From Marinoscillum furvescens DSM 4134 (GTDB taxonomy: Bacteria > Bacteroidota > Bacteroidia > Cytophagales > Cyclobacteriaceae), in the NCBI RefSeq assembly GCF_003386095.1, contig NZ_QREG01000007.1, positions 147,276 through 211,275 of the forward strand: a stretch of DNA of 64,000 bases, read 5' to 3'. The notes under the pieces were generated by a model. That model made no database searches and had not been told where the DNA came from. It saw only the letters and a program-made list of their open reading frames with translations. Position numbers and translations under genes: made by a program. Positions 56,779 through 64,000 of the stretch are shown in pieces. How positions within the stretch are numbered: the stretch's first letter is position 1; each line of letters begins with the position of its first letter.

Positions 56779-57408
56779 ATGGTCAAAGAGATACCACTTT
56801 TTCCCTTAAATTCTGTTGTTTTTCCTGGTGAGGAACTGAATTTGCACATTTTCGAGCCGAGGTACAAAGAGTTAGTCAACGATTGCCTACAAACAAAAAC
56901 CACATTTGGCATACCCTCTTATGTGCTGACAAAGATTGAATATGGTACGGAAGTGGAAATTTTGGACGTATCTAAACGCTATGATGATGGGCGTATGGAT
57001 ATTAAAACGCGAGGGCTTCGCGTGTTTAAGGTGCAGGATTTTCAAAACCCATGGCAAAACAAACAATACGCTGGAGGACCTGTAGAGCTGCTGGAGGTAG
57101 AGCAGGATCAGGAAGAAAGCTTGCAGTTAAAGTTTTCTGAGCTTTGTAGGGCACTTTTTGAGTGGCTGCACATGGAGGAAGAAATAACCATCTCAGAGGA
57201 TACCTCCATGTATAAGGTGATCCATAAAATAGGGCTTAAGCCGGAGGAGGAGTACATCTTGCTGAAAATGCGCTCGGAGCGCCAGCGTCAACACTTCGTG
57301 ATCGAGCACCTGGAACAGCTCATCCCCGCTTTGGAGCGTGCCGAGCGTGCCAAGGAAAAAATCCGACTGAATGGACACTTCAAGCATTTTGATCCCCTAA
57401 AATTCTGA
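56779..57408 (+). CDS. Lon substrate-binding domain protein
   Basis: 209 residues from the ATG at 56779 (MVKEIPLFPLNSVVFPGEELNLHIFEPRYKELVND); longer frames are rejected because they overlap the divergent gene. IPLFPLNSVVFPG and LHIFEPRY are the hallmark of the Lon N-terminal (LAN/PUA-like) domain; no ATPase or peptidase part follows, so this is the stand-alone form. The rest is helical. Its substrate or partner is unknown. It precedes nuoA by 21 nt, so it may share a message with the nuo genes. Confidence 0.85.
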   Translation: MVKEIPLFPLNSVVFPGEELNLHIFEPRYKELVNDCLQTKTTFGIPSYVLTKIEYGTEVEILDVSKRYDDGRMDIKTRGLRVFKVQDFQNPWQNKQYAGGPVELLEVEQDQEESLQLKFSELCRALFEWLHMEEEITISEDTSMYKVIHKIGLKPEEEYILLKMRSERQRQHFVIEHLEQLIPALERAERAKEKIRLNGHFKHFDPLKF

Positions 57409-57429
57409 GTCATTGTGTAATTTTCAGCC

Positions 57430-57915
57430 ATGATTGAATTGTCAGGCTTTGCAGTGGTGCTCCTTTTTATCATTGGGGCGGCAGGATTTGTAGTGACTAC
57501 CATGCTGGTGGGTAAGATTCTCCGACCGGTCAGACCTAATGAAGAGAAAAATACAACCTACGAATCAGGAGAAGATCCGGTGAAGTCTGCCTGGGGTGTT
57601 TTTAATATCCGGTTTTATGTCATAGCGCTCATTTTTCTGTTGTTCGAAACGGAGCTGGTATTTCTGTTTCCCTGGGCTACAGTGTTTGCCAATGAAGAAA
57701 TGAATGCTTCTACAGATGGTTTGTGGGGCATGTTCTCTTTGGTTGAGACGTTCATTTTTATAGGTATACTGCTGCTAGGCTTAGTATATGTGTGGGCCAA
57801 GGGTATGCTGGACTGGGTGAAGCCAAAGCCACAAAAATCCACTTACCGATCACGTATTCCAGCGTCGGCTTACGCACACATCAATCAGAAATCGTACGAA
57901 AAGAAACAAGCATAA
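57430..57915 (+). CDS. nuoA: NADH-quinone oxidoreductase subunit A
   Basis: 161 residues with three membrane helices: [47 protein letters not shown] and [50 protein letters not shown] is the conserved loop. The longer C-terminal tail ([25 protein letters not shown]) is basic and hydrophilic. Complex I membrane arm. It ends in TAATG, sharing one base with the nuoB start. Confidence 0.93.
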   Translation: MIELSGFAVVLLFIIGAAGFVVTTMLVGKILRPVRPNEEKNTTYESGEDPVKSAWGVFNIRFYVIALIFLLFETELVFLFPWATVFANEEMNASTDGLWGMFSLVETFIFIGILLLGLVYVWAKGMLDWVKPKPQKSTYRSRIPASAYAHINQKSYEKKQA

Positions 57916-58445
57916 TGGGACTTTTGGATCATCAATTTGGACAAGGTGGCATCATTGTCACTAAGGCAGACGACTTGCTCAACTGGGCTCGGCTATCCAG
58001 CCTGTGGCCCATGGGGTTTGGTCTGGCGTGTTGTGCCATAGAGATGATGGGAGCCTATACCTCCGGGTATGATATGGATCGTTTTGGGGTTTTGCCCAGA
58101 GCGTCTCCTCGCCAGTCCGATGTAATGATCATCTCCGGAACTGTGACTTTTAAAATGGCAGATCGGGTGCGCCGACTCTATGAGCAGATGGCTGAGCCGC
58201 GCTATGTGATAAGCATGGGCAGCTGTGCCAACTGTGGCGGTCCATACTGGGAGCACGGCTATCATGTAGTAAAAGGAGTGGATAAAATTATTCCTGTGGA
58301 TGTGTATGTGCCGGGATGCCCTCCGCGCCCTGAAGCTCTGATAGGAGGGTTTATGAAGCTACAGGAAAAAATCAGAGGAGAGTCACTGATGAAGCCGGAG
58401 GCATTAAAGAAATTGATGGAGAAGCGGAAAAAGGCAACGGTTTAG
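57915..58445 (+). CDS. nuoB: NADH-quinone oxidoreductase subunit B
   Basis: 176 residues from ATG 57915 ([45 protein letters not shown]); the frame starting at 57792 is inside nuoA. Fe-S N2 ligands: [10 protein letters not shown] (tandem Cys), [14 protein letters not shown] and [11 protein letters not shown]. Peripheral arm of complex I. In most genomes nuoC comes next; here the ATPase/TOPRIM pair lies between (58475-60051). Confidence 0.95.
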   Translation: MGLLDHQFGQGGIIVTKADDLLNWARLSSLWPMGFGLACCAIEMMGAYTSGYDMDRFGVLPRASPRQSDVMIISGTVTFKMADRVRRLYEQMAEPRYVISMGSCANCGGPYWEHGYHVVKGVDKIIPVDVYVPGCPPRPEALIGGFMKLQEKIRGESLMKPEALKKLMEKRKKATV

Positions 58446-58474
58446 ATTGTATATCTTTAACCAGTAGGAGACCT

Positions 58475-59482
58475 ATGGGAGCAAATCACTATAAATATCT
58501 CAAAGTCAAAAATTTCAAGAGGTTTGATAATCTTGAAGTATCCGATATTGGTCAATTCAATCTGATACTTGGCGACAATAACGTTGGCAAGACGAGTTTG
58601 CTGGAAGCACTATTGTGGAATGAACAACCTCAACTGTTTGAAGGTAATCTTTTTGAAGCATTAAAATTTAGAAACGTAGGGGAGGTTGATCAGTTTAAAG
58701 TGTTTCAATGGTACGTGAATAACAACTCCATTTACGACAACAAAGCCTCGTTACAGTTCATAATCCGGCGTGATGAGGATGGTGAGCGGAGTTTTGAATA
58801 TGAGCTGGACTTTCGATTCAACTCTTTATTGCAAAAACTAACGGTGGCTCAAGCCGATAGTGTAGAAGTTGGACACGCTTTAGGTAATTTTTCTAGTCGG
58901 CCAATTCCATTCATTCCATTTTCATACGGATATTCAGACGATTTGGTGAATTTGTATTCATTGAAAGTGCAGCCAGATCGAGAAGTTAAAAGAGATCTTA
59001 TTTCGGCATTGCGTGCGCTGCATCCAGAATTAGACGATATCGAAATCAGTATTTCTGAGCTCACAAAAAAGCCAGGATTGATATGTTATTTCGATAAGTC
59101 GTCCAAACCTGTTCCATTTCCTTTATTGGGAGAGGGCGTGATAAAGCTTTTTCGGGTTTTGGTTGAAATAATTAATAACAGTGGTGAGATTATTCTGATT
59201 GATGAGCTGGATACTGGAATTCATTATTCTCGAATGACTGATTATTGGAAAGTCATCTTGCAAGCTGCTTTGGAGTATGAAGTTCAGGTTTTTGCGTCGA
59301 CTCATAACAGAGAGTGTGTAGAGAGTTTTCAGCTGGCCGTTCAGGATTTGGGACAAGTTTATCAAGCCAAATCCCGCACGGTGACGTTAAAGCAATCGCC
59401 CAAAACAGGTAATGTCAAAGCTTACACAGCAGGTTTTGGTGTGTTGAAAAGTGCAGTAGAACTTGGAAATGAACTAAGGTGA
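58475..59482 (+). CDS. AAA_15/ABC-type ATPase of an OLD- or PARIS-like pair
   Basis: 335 residues. FNLILGDNNVGKTSLLEALLW: Walker A GDNNVGKT at 33-40. A middle region (about 60-190) is the lid-like insertion. PFPLLGEGVIKLFRVLVEI has the signature-like loop at 217-221; IILIDELDTGIHYSRM is Walker B at 239-246; VFASTHNRECVESF contains the H-loop. These are the AAA_15/AAA_21 features of OLD-type ATPases. The gene is visibly richer in A/T than nuoB or nuoD (for example 58501-58560 is about 30 percent G+C by my count). It stands 29 nt after nuoB and overlaps the next gene, and is the first half of a two-gene module inserted in the nuo operon. A candidate weak -7 element (TATCTTTA) precedes it. Confidence 0.87.
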   Translation: MGANHYKYLKVKNFKRFDNLEVSDIGQFNLILGDNNVGKTSLLEALLWNEQPQLFEGNLFEALKFRNVGEVDQFKVFQWYVNNNSIYDNKASLQFIIRRDEDGERSFEYELDFRFNSLLQKLTVAQADSVEVGHALGNFSSRPIPFIPFSYGYSDDLVNLYSLKVQPDREVKRDLISALRALHPELDDIEISISELTKKPGLICYFDKSSKPVPFPLLGEGVIKLFRVLVEIINNSGEIILIDELDTGIHYSRMTDYWKVILQAALEYEVQVFASTHNRECVESFQLAVQDLGQVYQAKSRTVTLKQSPKTGNVKAYTAGFGVLKSAVELGNELR

Positions 59483-60051
59483 TGACGGAGTTATTTATTG
59501 TTGTAGAAGGCAAAGAAGATTCCAATTTTATTCGTCAACTCATTGAGCATCGGATTGAGGACCCTAAGTCTTATGAGTTCATCTTCACCAATACTAATGC
59601 TCAAAGCTTGAGTGGCGACTTGATAACAAGTATTAACATAGAAACTGTGTCTCTGGAAAAGCCGACGGTTTTTGTAATGGATGCCGATGACTCTAAATCC
59701 AAGGGGGTTTCACATTTACTAAATGCCTTTTCAAATATCCGAGAGGATTGTATTTTCCTGCTTCCGAATCACTCTGATGATGGAAATCTGGAGACGCTTC
59801 TACGAGGAGTAATTCCTGAAAATTATGATGCGCTTTTATCTAAATGTATTGATGCTTTTGCAAATTGCGTGAATGGACTCAATTTAAAAGAGTATGCAGT
59901 AGGGGAGAAAGATAAATTCTTTATTTATCATGCTGGACTTACTCGAAGTAATAGCTCTGGGGCGAGAAGGCTTTATGATCTTCCGTACTATGATATGAAT
60001 AGCCCTGTCTTAAATCCTTTGGTTGAATTCTTAAAAAACCACCTTACATGA
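59482..60051 (+). CDS. TOPRIM/DUF3226-like partner of the ATPase
   Basis: 189 residues from the ATG at 59482, whose first base is the last base of the ATPase stop (TGATG); a GTG at 59479 would add one residue. FIVVEGKEDSNFIRQLIEHR supplies Glu9, FVMDADDSKSKG supplies Asp67 and Asp69 (the DxD of TOPRIM), and FLLPNHSDDGNLETLLRGV at 92-110 follows the DUF3226 pattern. Metal-dependent nuclease or related activity is possible. The stop codon TGA at 60049-60051 overlaps the nuoC ATG (ATGA), so nuoC may depend on translation of this gene. Similar pairs elsewhere are thought to act in phage defence. Confidence 0.83.
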   Translation: MTELFIVVEGKEDSNFIRQLIEHRIEDPKSYEFIFTNTNAQSLSGDLITSINIETVSLEKPTVFVMDADDSKSKGVSHLLNAFSNIREDCIFLLPNHSDDGNLETLLRGVIPENYDALLSKCIDAFANCVNGLNLKEYAVGEKDKFFIYHAGLTRSNSSGARRLYDLPYYDMNSPVLNPLVEFLKNHLT

Positions 60052-60569
60052 CTTTCGAGGAAATAAAAGCATTATTGGAAAAGCACCTTCCTGATGCTGT
60101 GGTGGGCGAAGACCTTAAGGCATCCCCGCTGGTGCTGGAAGTCACTCCTGCAGCTATTTATCAGGTTTGCGACCTGCTTCATACGCATGAGCAGTGCTAT
60201 TTTGATATGCTCTCCTGCCTCACAGGATTAGATAATGGCCCCGAGGCAGGTACCATGGAGGTGATTTACAATCTGTACAGTATTCCCTATGATCATCACC
60301 TAATGCTCCGGGTCACATTAGAGCGTGAGTCTGCTGAGATCGCTTCGGTTTCTTCTATTTGGCGTACGGCCAACTGGCATGAGCGCGAGGCTTATGATAT
60401 GCTCGGTATCAGGTTTCTCCACCATCCAGACCTTAGACGCATTCTTTTACCTAAAGATTGGGAAGGCTTCCCGTTACGTAAAGACTATCAGGGGCCCGAA
60501 ACTTACCATGGCATGACGGTAGCCTATGACCGTGATGATACTGCACCTGATGACCTAACCAAAGATTAA
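60048..60569 (+). CDS. nuoC: NADH-quinone oxidoreductase subunit C
   Basis: 173 residues. YFDMLSCLTGLDNGPEAGTMEVIYNLYSI and SVSSIWRTANWHEREAYDMLGIRFLHHPDLRRILLPKDWEGFPLRKDY are the conserved 30-kDa subunit block. Peripheral arm of complex I. Its ATG lies in the last codons of the TOPRIM gene (four-base overlap). nuoD follows 2 nt later. Confidence 0.94.
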   Translation: MTFEEIKALLEKHLPDAVVGEDLKASPLVLEVTPAAIYQVCDLLHTHEQCYFDMLSCLTGLDNGPEAGTMEVIYNLYSIPYDHHLMLRVTLERESAEIASVSSIWRTANWHEREAYDMLGIRFLHHPDLRRILLPKDWEGFPLRKDYQGPETYHGMTVAYDRDDTAPDDLTKD

Positions 60570-60571
60570 TC

Positions 60572-61783
60572 GTGGACATTCAATATCAATACCATCCGGA
60601 TCATTTAAAGAACTCAGAGCCTACCGTATATAGTGCAGAAGGGCTGAAAAGTGAGGAGATGCTCATCAATCTGGGCCCCCAGCACCCGTCTACCCATGGT
60701 GTGCTCAGACTGGAAGTGATCTCGGACGGAGAGGTAGTAAAGGATGTAGTGCCACACCTGGGGTATTTGCACCGATGCTTCGAAAAGCACGCAGAGTCCG
60801 TGCCGTACAATCAGGTGATCCCCTACGTGGATCGGATGGATTACGTGGCAGCTATGAACTCTGAGCATGCTTATGCTATGGGGGTAGAGCGTATGCTGGG
60901 TATCACAGACAAAATCCCTAAACGTGTAGAATATATCCGGGTACTGGTAGCTGAGCTCAACCGGCTGGCTTCTCATTTTGTGGCCATAGGAACTTATGGG
61001 CTCGATATCGGCGCATTTACACCTTTTCTTTGGGTCATGCGTGATCGTGAGCACATTCAGCGACTCCTTGAGTGGGCGTCTGGAGCACGTATGCTGTATA
61101 ACTACATCTGGATAGGAGGGCTTTTTTATGATTTACCCGTAGGTTTTGAAGAGCGATGTGCGAGTTTTAGCAAGTACCTGAAACCCAAACTCAAAGACCT
61201 GGAAAACCTCTTAATTTCAAACAAAATATTTATTGATCGAACTGCCAAAGTGGGCACACTTCCACTGGACCTGGCCATCAACTATGGAGTGACAGGCCCC
61301 ATGCTTAGAGGCTCAGGGTTGAAATTCGATTTGCGAAGAGTGGATGGCTACAGCGTTTATCCAGAGCTGGATTTTGAAGTACCAATAGGCTCAGGAGAAA
61401 TGGGAGAAGTGGGGGATTGCTGGGACCGTACATGGGTGCGTTTTCGCGAATGCGAAGAGTCTGTAAAGATCATTGACCAATGCCTGGAAAGACTCACCTC
61501 GGATTGTAAACGGACAAGAGATTTTGACCCGAGAGAAGTGGTGCCAAAAAAAATAAGGCCAAAAGCACAAGACCTGTATGTACGTGCAGAAAACCCCAAA
61601 GGCGAGTTGGGGTTCTTTTTCCGTGCGGACGGACGTGCGGATCAGGCGATTCGCTGTAAAGCACGTGCCTGTAGTTTTGTAAACCTTTCTGTATTGCCGG
61701 AAATCTCAAGGGGATACATGCTTTCGGACCTTATAGCTATCATGGGGTCCTTGGATGTGGTCATGGGCGAAGTGGATCGTTAA
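60572..61783 (+). CDS. nuoD: NADH-quinone oxidoreductase subunit D
   Basis: 403 residues with a GTG start at 60572 (MDIQYQYHPDHLKNSEP). LINLGPQHPSTHGVLRLEVISDGE, HRCFEKHAES, DRMDYVAAMNSEHAYA and the late GRADQAIRCKARACSFVNLSVLPEISRGYMLSDLIAIMGSLDVVMGEVDR are family blocks; the quinone-binding His in HPSTHG is present. Peripheral arm of complex I. After nuoD no nuoE follows: the remaining nuo genes are outside the window. Confidence 0.95.
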   Translation: MDIQYQYHPDHLKNSEPTVYSAEGLKSEEMLINLGPQHPSTHGVLRLEVISDGEVVKDVVPHLGYLHRCFEKHAESVPYNQVIPYVDRMDYVAAMNSEHAYAMGVERMLGITDKIPKRVEYIRVLVAELNRLASHFVAIGTYGLDIGAFTPFLWVMRDREHIQRLLEWASGARMLYNYIWIGGLFYDLPVGFEERCASFSKYLKPKLKDLENLLISNKIFIDRTAKVGTLPLDLAINYGVTGPMLRGSGLKFDLRRVDGYSVYPELDFEVPIGSGEMGEVGDCWDRTWVRFRECEESVKIIDQCLERLTSDCKRTRDFDPREVVPKKIRPKAQDLYVRAENPKGELGFFFRADGRADQAIRCKARACSFVNLSVLPEISRGYMLSDLIAIMGSLDVVMGEVDR

Positions 61784-61853
61784 GTAAAATTTTCCTGCTT
61801 TTGTTTCTGTTTTAGTCCTTGACCTAAGCTTAGATTCTTTCTACTTTTAGGTC

Positions 61854-63356
61854 ATGAGGCCTATTTTAAATTCCCAACAAATAAGAGAGGCAGACGCATT
61901 TACTATTGCGAATGAGCCGATTTCCAGTGTAAATCTCATGGAGCGTGCGGCTAGTGCTTTTACTCAAAAGTTTTTGGAACTGTTTGCCAGCGTACCTTCA
62001 GTTGCCGTGGTATGTGGTGTGGGAAATAATGGAGGCGATGGTCTCGCTATTGCTCGCATGCTTCAAGGTGAGGTTGGGCATATTGAGGTGTATGTAGTAG
62101 GTAATCTGGAAAAAGCCTCTGAAGATTTTCGTGTCAATTATGACCGCTTGGGTGAAAGGTTGTCCCCAAAGATTGTAGTAGATGAGAGCCAAATTCCAGA
62201 GTTTGACACATCCTTGATTATTGACGGGATGTTTGGCTCTGGTCTTTCACGGCCAGTTGAGGGGGTATATGCTCAGGTCATCGAACGTATTAATGCGTCT
62301 GAAGCACAAGTTTGTGCAATAGATATTCCTTCAGGATTGTTTGCTGATAAGCCCACTCCATCTGCGGGAGCTGTGGTAGAAGCCACTCATACCATTAGTT
62401 TTCAGCTTCCTAAGCTAGTCTTTTTTATGCCCTCCGCTGCATCCTATGTAGGTTCGTGGCATGTGGTGCCTATTGGCCTCAGTGAAGAGTTTTTACTTCA
62501 GCAGACTACAGACAAGTGGCAGATAGAGTTAAGAGATATTCACTTACCACTCAAAAGGAGGTTTGATCATAAAGGAACCAATGGCAGAGTGTTGCTCGTG
62601 GCAGGTAGTAAAGGCAAAATGGGAGCTGCAATTCTAAGTGCGAAGGCTGCTTTACGATCAGGATGCGGTTTGCTGTTTGCACATGTGCCATGTTGTGGTT
62701 TAGACATCCTGCAGGTGGCAGTGCCAGAAGCCATGGTGGAGGTAGATGAGCATACAGAAATTATATCTGAAGTGCTTCCCGAGGAGCAGATAGATGTGAT
62801 CGTGATAGGGCCAGGTATCGGTACGGGAAAGCTTACGGAAAATGCCCTGGCACAATTGCTGCAAAAAGCGACAGCACCCATGGTGATGGATGCAGATGCG
62901 ATCAATATACTCGCTGCGAATACTCATCTCTTAAGCGCAGTGCCACCAGAAAGCGTGCTTACACCTCATCCAGGGGAGTTTAAAAGATTGGTAGGGGACT
63001 GGAAAGATGACTTTGAAAAGCTAGAAAAGCTAAAAGCATTTTGTAAAAAATATCAGCTGAACATGGTGTTGAAAGGCGCGTATTCAGCAGTATGCGATAC
63101 TAAAGGCCAGATCACCTTCAACCCAACCGGAAATCCAGGTATGGCAACCGGTGGGAGTGGAGATGTCCTCACAGGTGTGATCGGTGCACTGATAGGTCAG
63201 GGGATGAATCCTTTAGAAGCCTTGAGGGCTGGAGTATACATTCATGGACTGGCAGGTGACCTTGCTGCTCATGCTCAGGGGTATCGATCTATGACCGCCT
63301 CAGATATTGTCGCTATGTTGCCTCAGGCCATCAATCAGCTGGATAAAAAATGCTAA
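61854..63356 (+). CDS. nnr: Bifunctional NAD(P)H-hydrate epimerase/dehydratase
   Basis: 500 residues. N-terminal YjeF epimerase domain (about 1-210: NSQQIREADAFTIANEPISSVNLMERAA, VVCGVGNNGGDGLAIARML, CAIDIPSGL) and C-terminal ADP-dependent dehydratase of the YXKO/ribokinase-like fold (VLLVAGSKGKMGAAILSAKAALRSGCGL, VIGPGIG, VLTPHPGEFKRL, GNPGMATGGSGDVLTGVIGALIGQG). Repairs NADHX and NADPHX. Both active regions look intact. 70 nt after nuoD; a link with complex I upkeep of NADH is tempting but is inference. Confidence 0.93.
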   Translation: MRPILNSQQIREADAFTIANEPISSVNLMERAASAFTQKFLELFASVPSVAVVCGVGNNGGDGLAIARMLQGEVGHIEVYVVGNLEKASEDFRVNYDRLGERLSPKIVVDESQIPEFDTSLIIDGMFGSGLSRPVEGVYAQVIERINASEAQVCAIDIPSGLFADKPTPSAGAVVEATHTISFQLPKLVFFMPSAASYVGSWHVVPIGLSEEFLLQQTTDKWQIELRDIHLPLKRRFDHKGTNGRVLLVAGSKGKMGAAILSAKAALRSGCGLLFAHVPCCGLDILQVAVPEAMVEVDEHTEIISEVLPEEQIDVIVIGPGIGTGKLTENALAQLLQKATAPMVMDADAINILAANTHLLSAVPPESVLTPHPGEFKRLVGDWKDDFEKLEKLKAFCKKYQLNMVLKGAYSAVCDTKGQITFNPTGNPGMATGGSGDVLTGVIGALIGQGMNPLEALRAGVYIHGLAGDLAAHAQGYRSMTASDIVAMLPQAINQLDKKC

Positions 63357-63453
63357 AAGATGTTAAGCGCGGGGTGTAACGATGAAATAACATTAAAATT
63401 TTACGGTCGACTATAAACATTTGGCGTTTTTTTTGCGTACTTTGTATGGAAGC

Positions 63454-63831
63454 ATGAATACTAAACTCATCATAGCATCGTTAGTCATCCTATTCTCGTT
63501 TTCTGCATCGGCGCAGGGGGGAGATGATGGGTCTGTGGTGAGTGCTGAAAATAATTTTTACAATCAATCTCTCAATACGAACAATAAAATTGAGATCTAC
63601 CCAAACCCAGCGGTAGACTTTATTGTTGTTAAGATTGAAAACTCTACTCTTGAAAACACAGAGTTTGAACTTCATAGCATCATTGGCAATGAAATGACTA
63701 TCACTCCAGAAGACATGGGGAATGGTCAGTATCGAGTGCCAGTGAAGGATTTTGCTACTGGATATTATTTTCTGGTGGTGAAAGATGAAGTCACGCGATT
63801 CAAGAAGGCCTATCGATTCCTAAAAAATTAA
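63454..63831 (+). CDS. Small T9SS sorting-domain protein (125 aa)
   Basis: Signal peptide MNTKLIIASLVILFSFSASAQ, about 25 linker residues (GGDDGSVVSAENNFYNQSLNTNN), then KIEIYPNPAVDFIVVKIEN, GNEMTITPEDMGNGQYRVPVKDFATGYYFLVVKDEVTRFKKAYRFLKN: a complete type A T9SS C-terminal domain. The start at 63454 is chosen for the signal peptide. There is almost no cargo between signal and CTD, so it may be a minimal or decayed T9SS substrate, or the CTD itself may have a function. A terminator follows. Confidence 0.88.
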   Translation: MNTKLIIASLVILFSFSASAQGGDDGSVVSAENNFYNQSLNTNNKIEIYPNPAVDFIVVKIENSTLENTEFELHSIIGNEMTITPEDMGNGQYRVPVKDFATGYYFLVVKDEVTRFKKAYRFLKN

Positions 63832-63860
63832 TTTTTTATTCTCTCTAGATTGACAATATA

Positions 63861-63884
63861 GCCACTCATCGAGTGGCTTTTTTG
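63861..63884 (+). terminator. Terminator of the T9SS-type gene
   Basis: GCCACTC, loop ATC, GAGTGGC then T6. Confidence 0.9.
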
Positions 63885-63924
63885 TTGACTAGAGTTTGAT
63901 AATCCTCCTGTTTTCCGCGCTGGG

Positions 63925-64000
63925 TCAGTCAGTTTGAAAGCCGAACATTTTCATTAGTTGCTTTTGCGGTTCTCCTTCTGTGAAGATCACGCTTTGGATG
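63925..64000 (-). CDS. C-terminal end of an unrecognised protein
   Basis: On the minus strand the last 24 codons before a TGA at 63925-63927 read IQSVIFTEGEP and then QKQLMKMFGFQTD. The open frame to the window edge and protein-like composition suggest the end of a real gene that runs off the window; no family is recognised. Confidence 0.5.
   Translation of the reverse strand, partial: IQSVIFTEGEPQKQLMKMFGFQTD

Overview
The window reads as chromosomal DNA of a free-living, probably aerobic member of the Bacteroidota, most likely of the Cytophagales type. The evidence is indirect but consistent. There is a type IX secretion sorting-domain protein. Several promoters match the Bacteroidota sigma consensus (TTTG, about 20 nt, TAnnTTTG). 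There is a WbqC-like protein, a DUF4230 protein, a monomeric isocitrate dehydrogenase, a GMC oxidoreductase paired with a gluconate-dehydrogenase subunit 3-like partner, and many small lipoproteins. No rRNA, tRNA, prophage, insertion sequence or CRISPR array was seen. Genes are dense, on both strands, and mostly in short operons.

Layout. 1-2.9 kb: the tail of a WbqC-like gene, then clpC. 2.9-4.4 kb: a small regulated cassette (membrane protein, winged-helix regulator, secreted barrel protein) with the same operator-like motif twice. 4.4-9.9 kb: a VWA membrane protein, fabG, a histidine-phosphotransfer-like protein convergent with an NtrC-type regulator, and a secreted PepSY-like protein. 10-13.5 kb: lpdA, an XRE-Fic fusion, a 52-residue membrane peptide and a YtxH protein. 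13.5-17.2 kb: the methionine operon metY-metX-hom behind a SAM-I riboswitch. 17.2-26 kb: an S41 peptidase, sucD, an alpha/beta hydrolase, aroF-kdsC, threonine aldolase and two membrane proteins. 26-27.2 kb: a PIN toxin-antitoxin pair and a 21-bp tandem repeat. 27.2-33.6 kb: rarA, hutI-hutG (histidine degradation), a RidA-like protein, a DUF4230 protein and an AGCS symporter. 33.6-43.5 kb: an M28 peptidase, msrA, an SGNH hydrolase, an unusual fusion of two cyclic-nucleotide-binding domains with an acyltransferase, an SDR, a YkgJ protein, DinB, sodA and tadA. 43.5-53.7 kb: aspS, a GDPD, a TPR lipoprotein, an amidohydrolase, a redoxin, panB, icd and a sugar-isomerase-like protein. 53.9-56.2 kb: the GMC/subunit 3 pair. 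56.2-64 kb: a Lon-substrate-binding-domain protein, nuoA-D, nnr and a tiny T9SS-type protein.

The most striking item is at 58475-60051. A two-gene module (ABC/AAA_15-type ATPase plus a small TOPRIM/DUF3226-like protein) lies between nuoB and nuoC, in the same direction, and overlaps the nuoC start by four bases. It resembles OLD- or PARIS-type ATPase-nuclease defence pairs, but is embedded in a core respiratory operon. Other leads are the cNMP-acyltransferase fusion with an AT-only inverted repeat touching its TTG start, the autoinhibited Fic-XRE fusion, the twin operators at 2945 and 3863, the 21-bp minisatellite in front of rarA, and three convergent gene pairs that share one CTAG as both stop codons.

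All family names come from reading motifs in the translations; no database search was run. Where a longer frame exists, I chose the start that fits family length, a signal peptide or the upstream gene's end, and say so.
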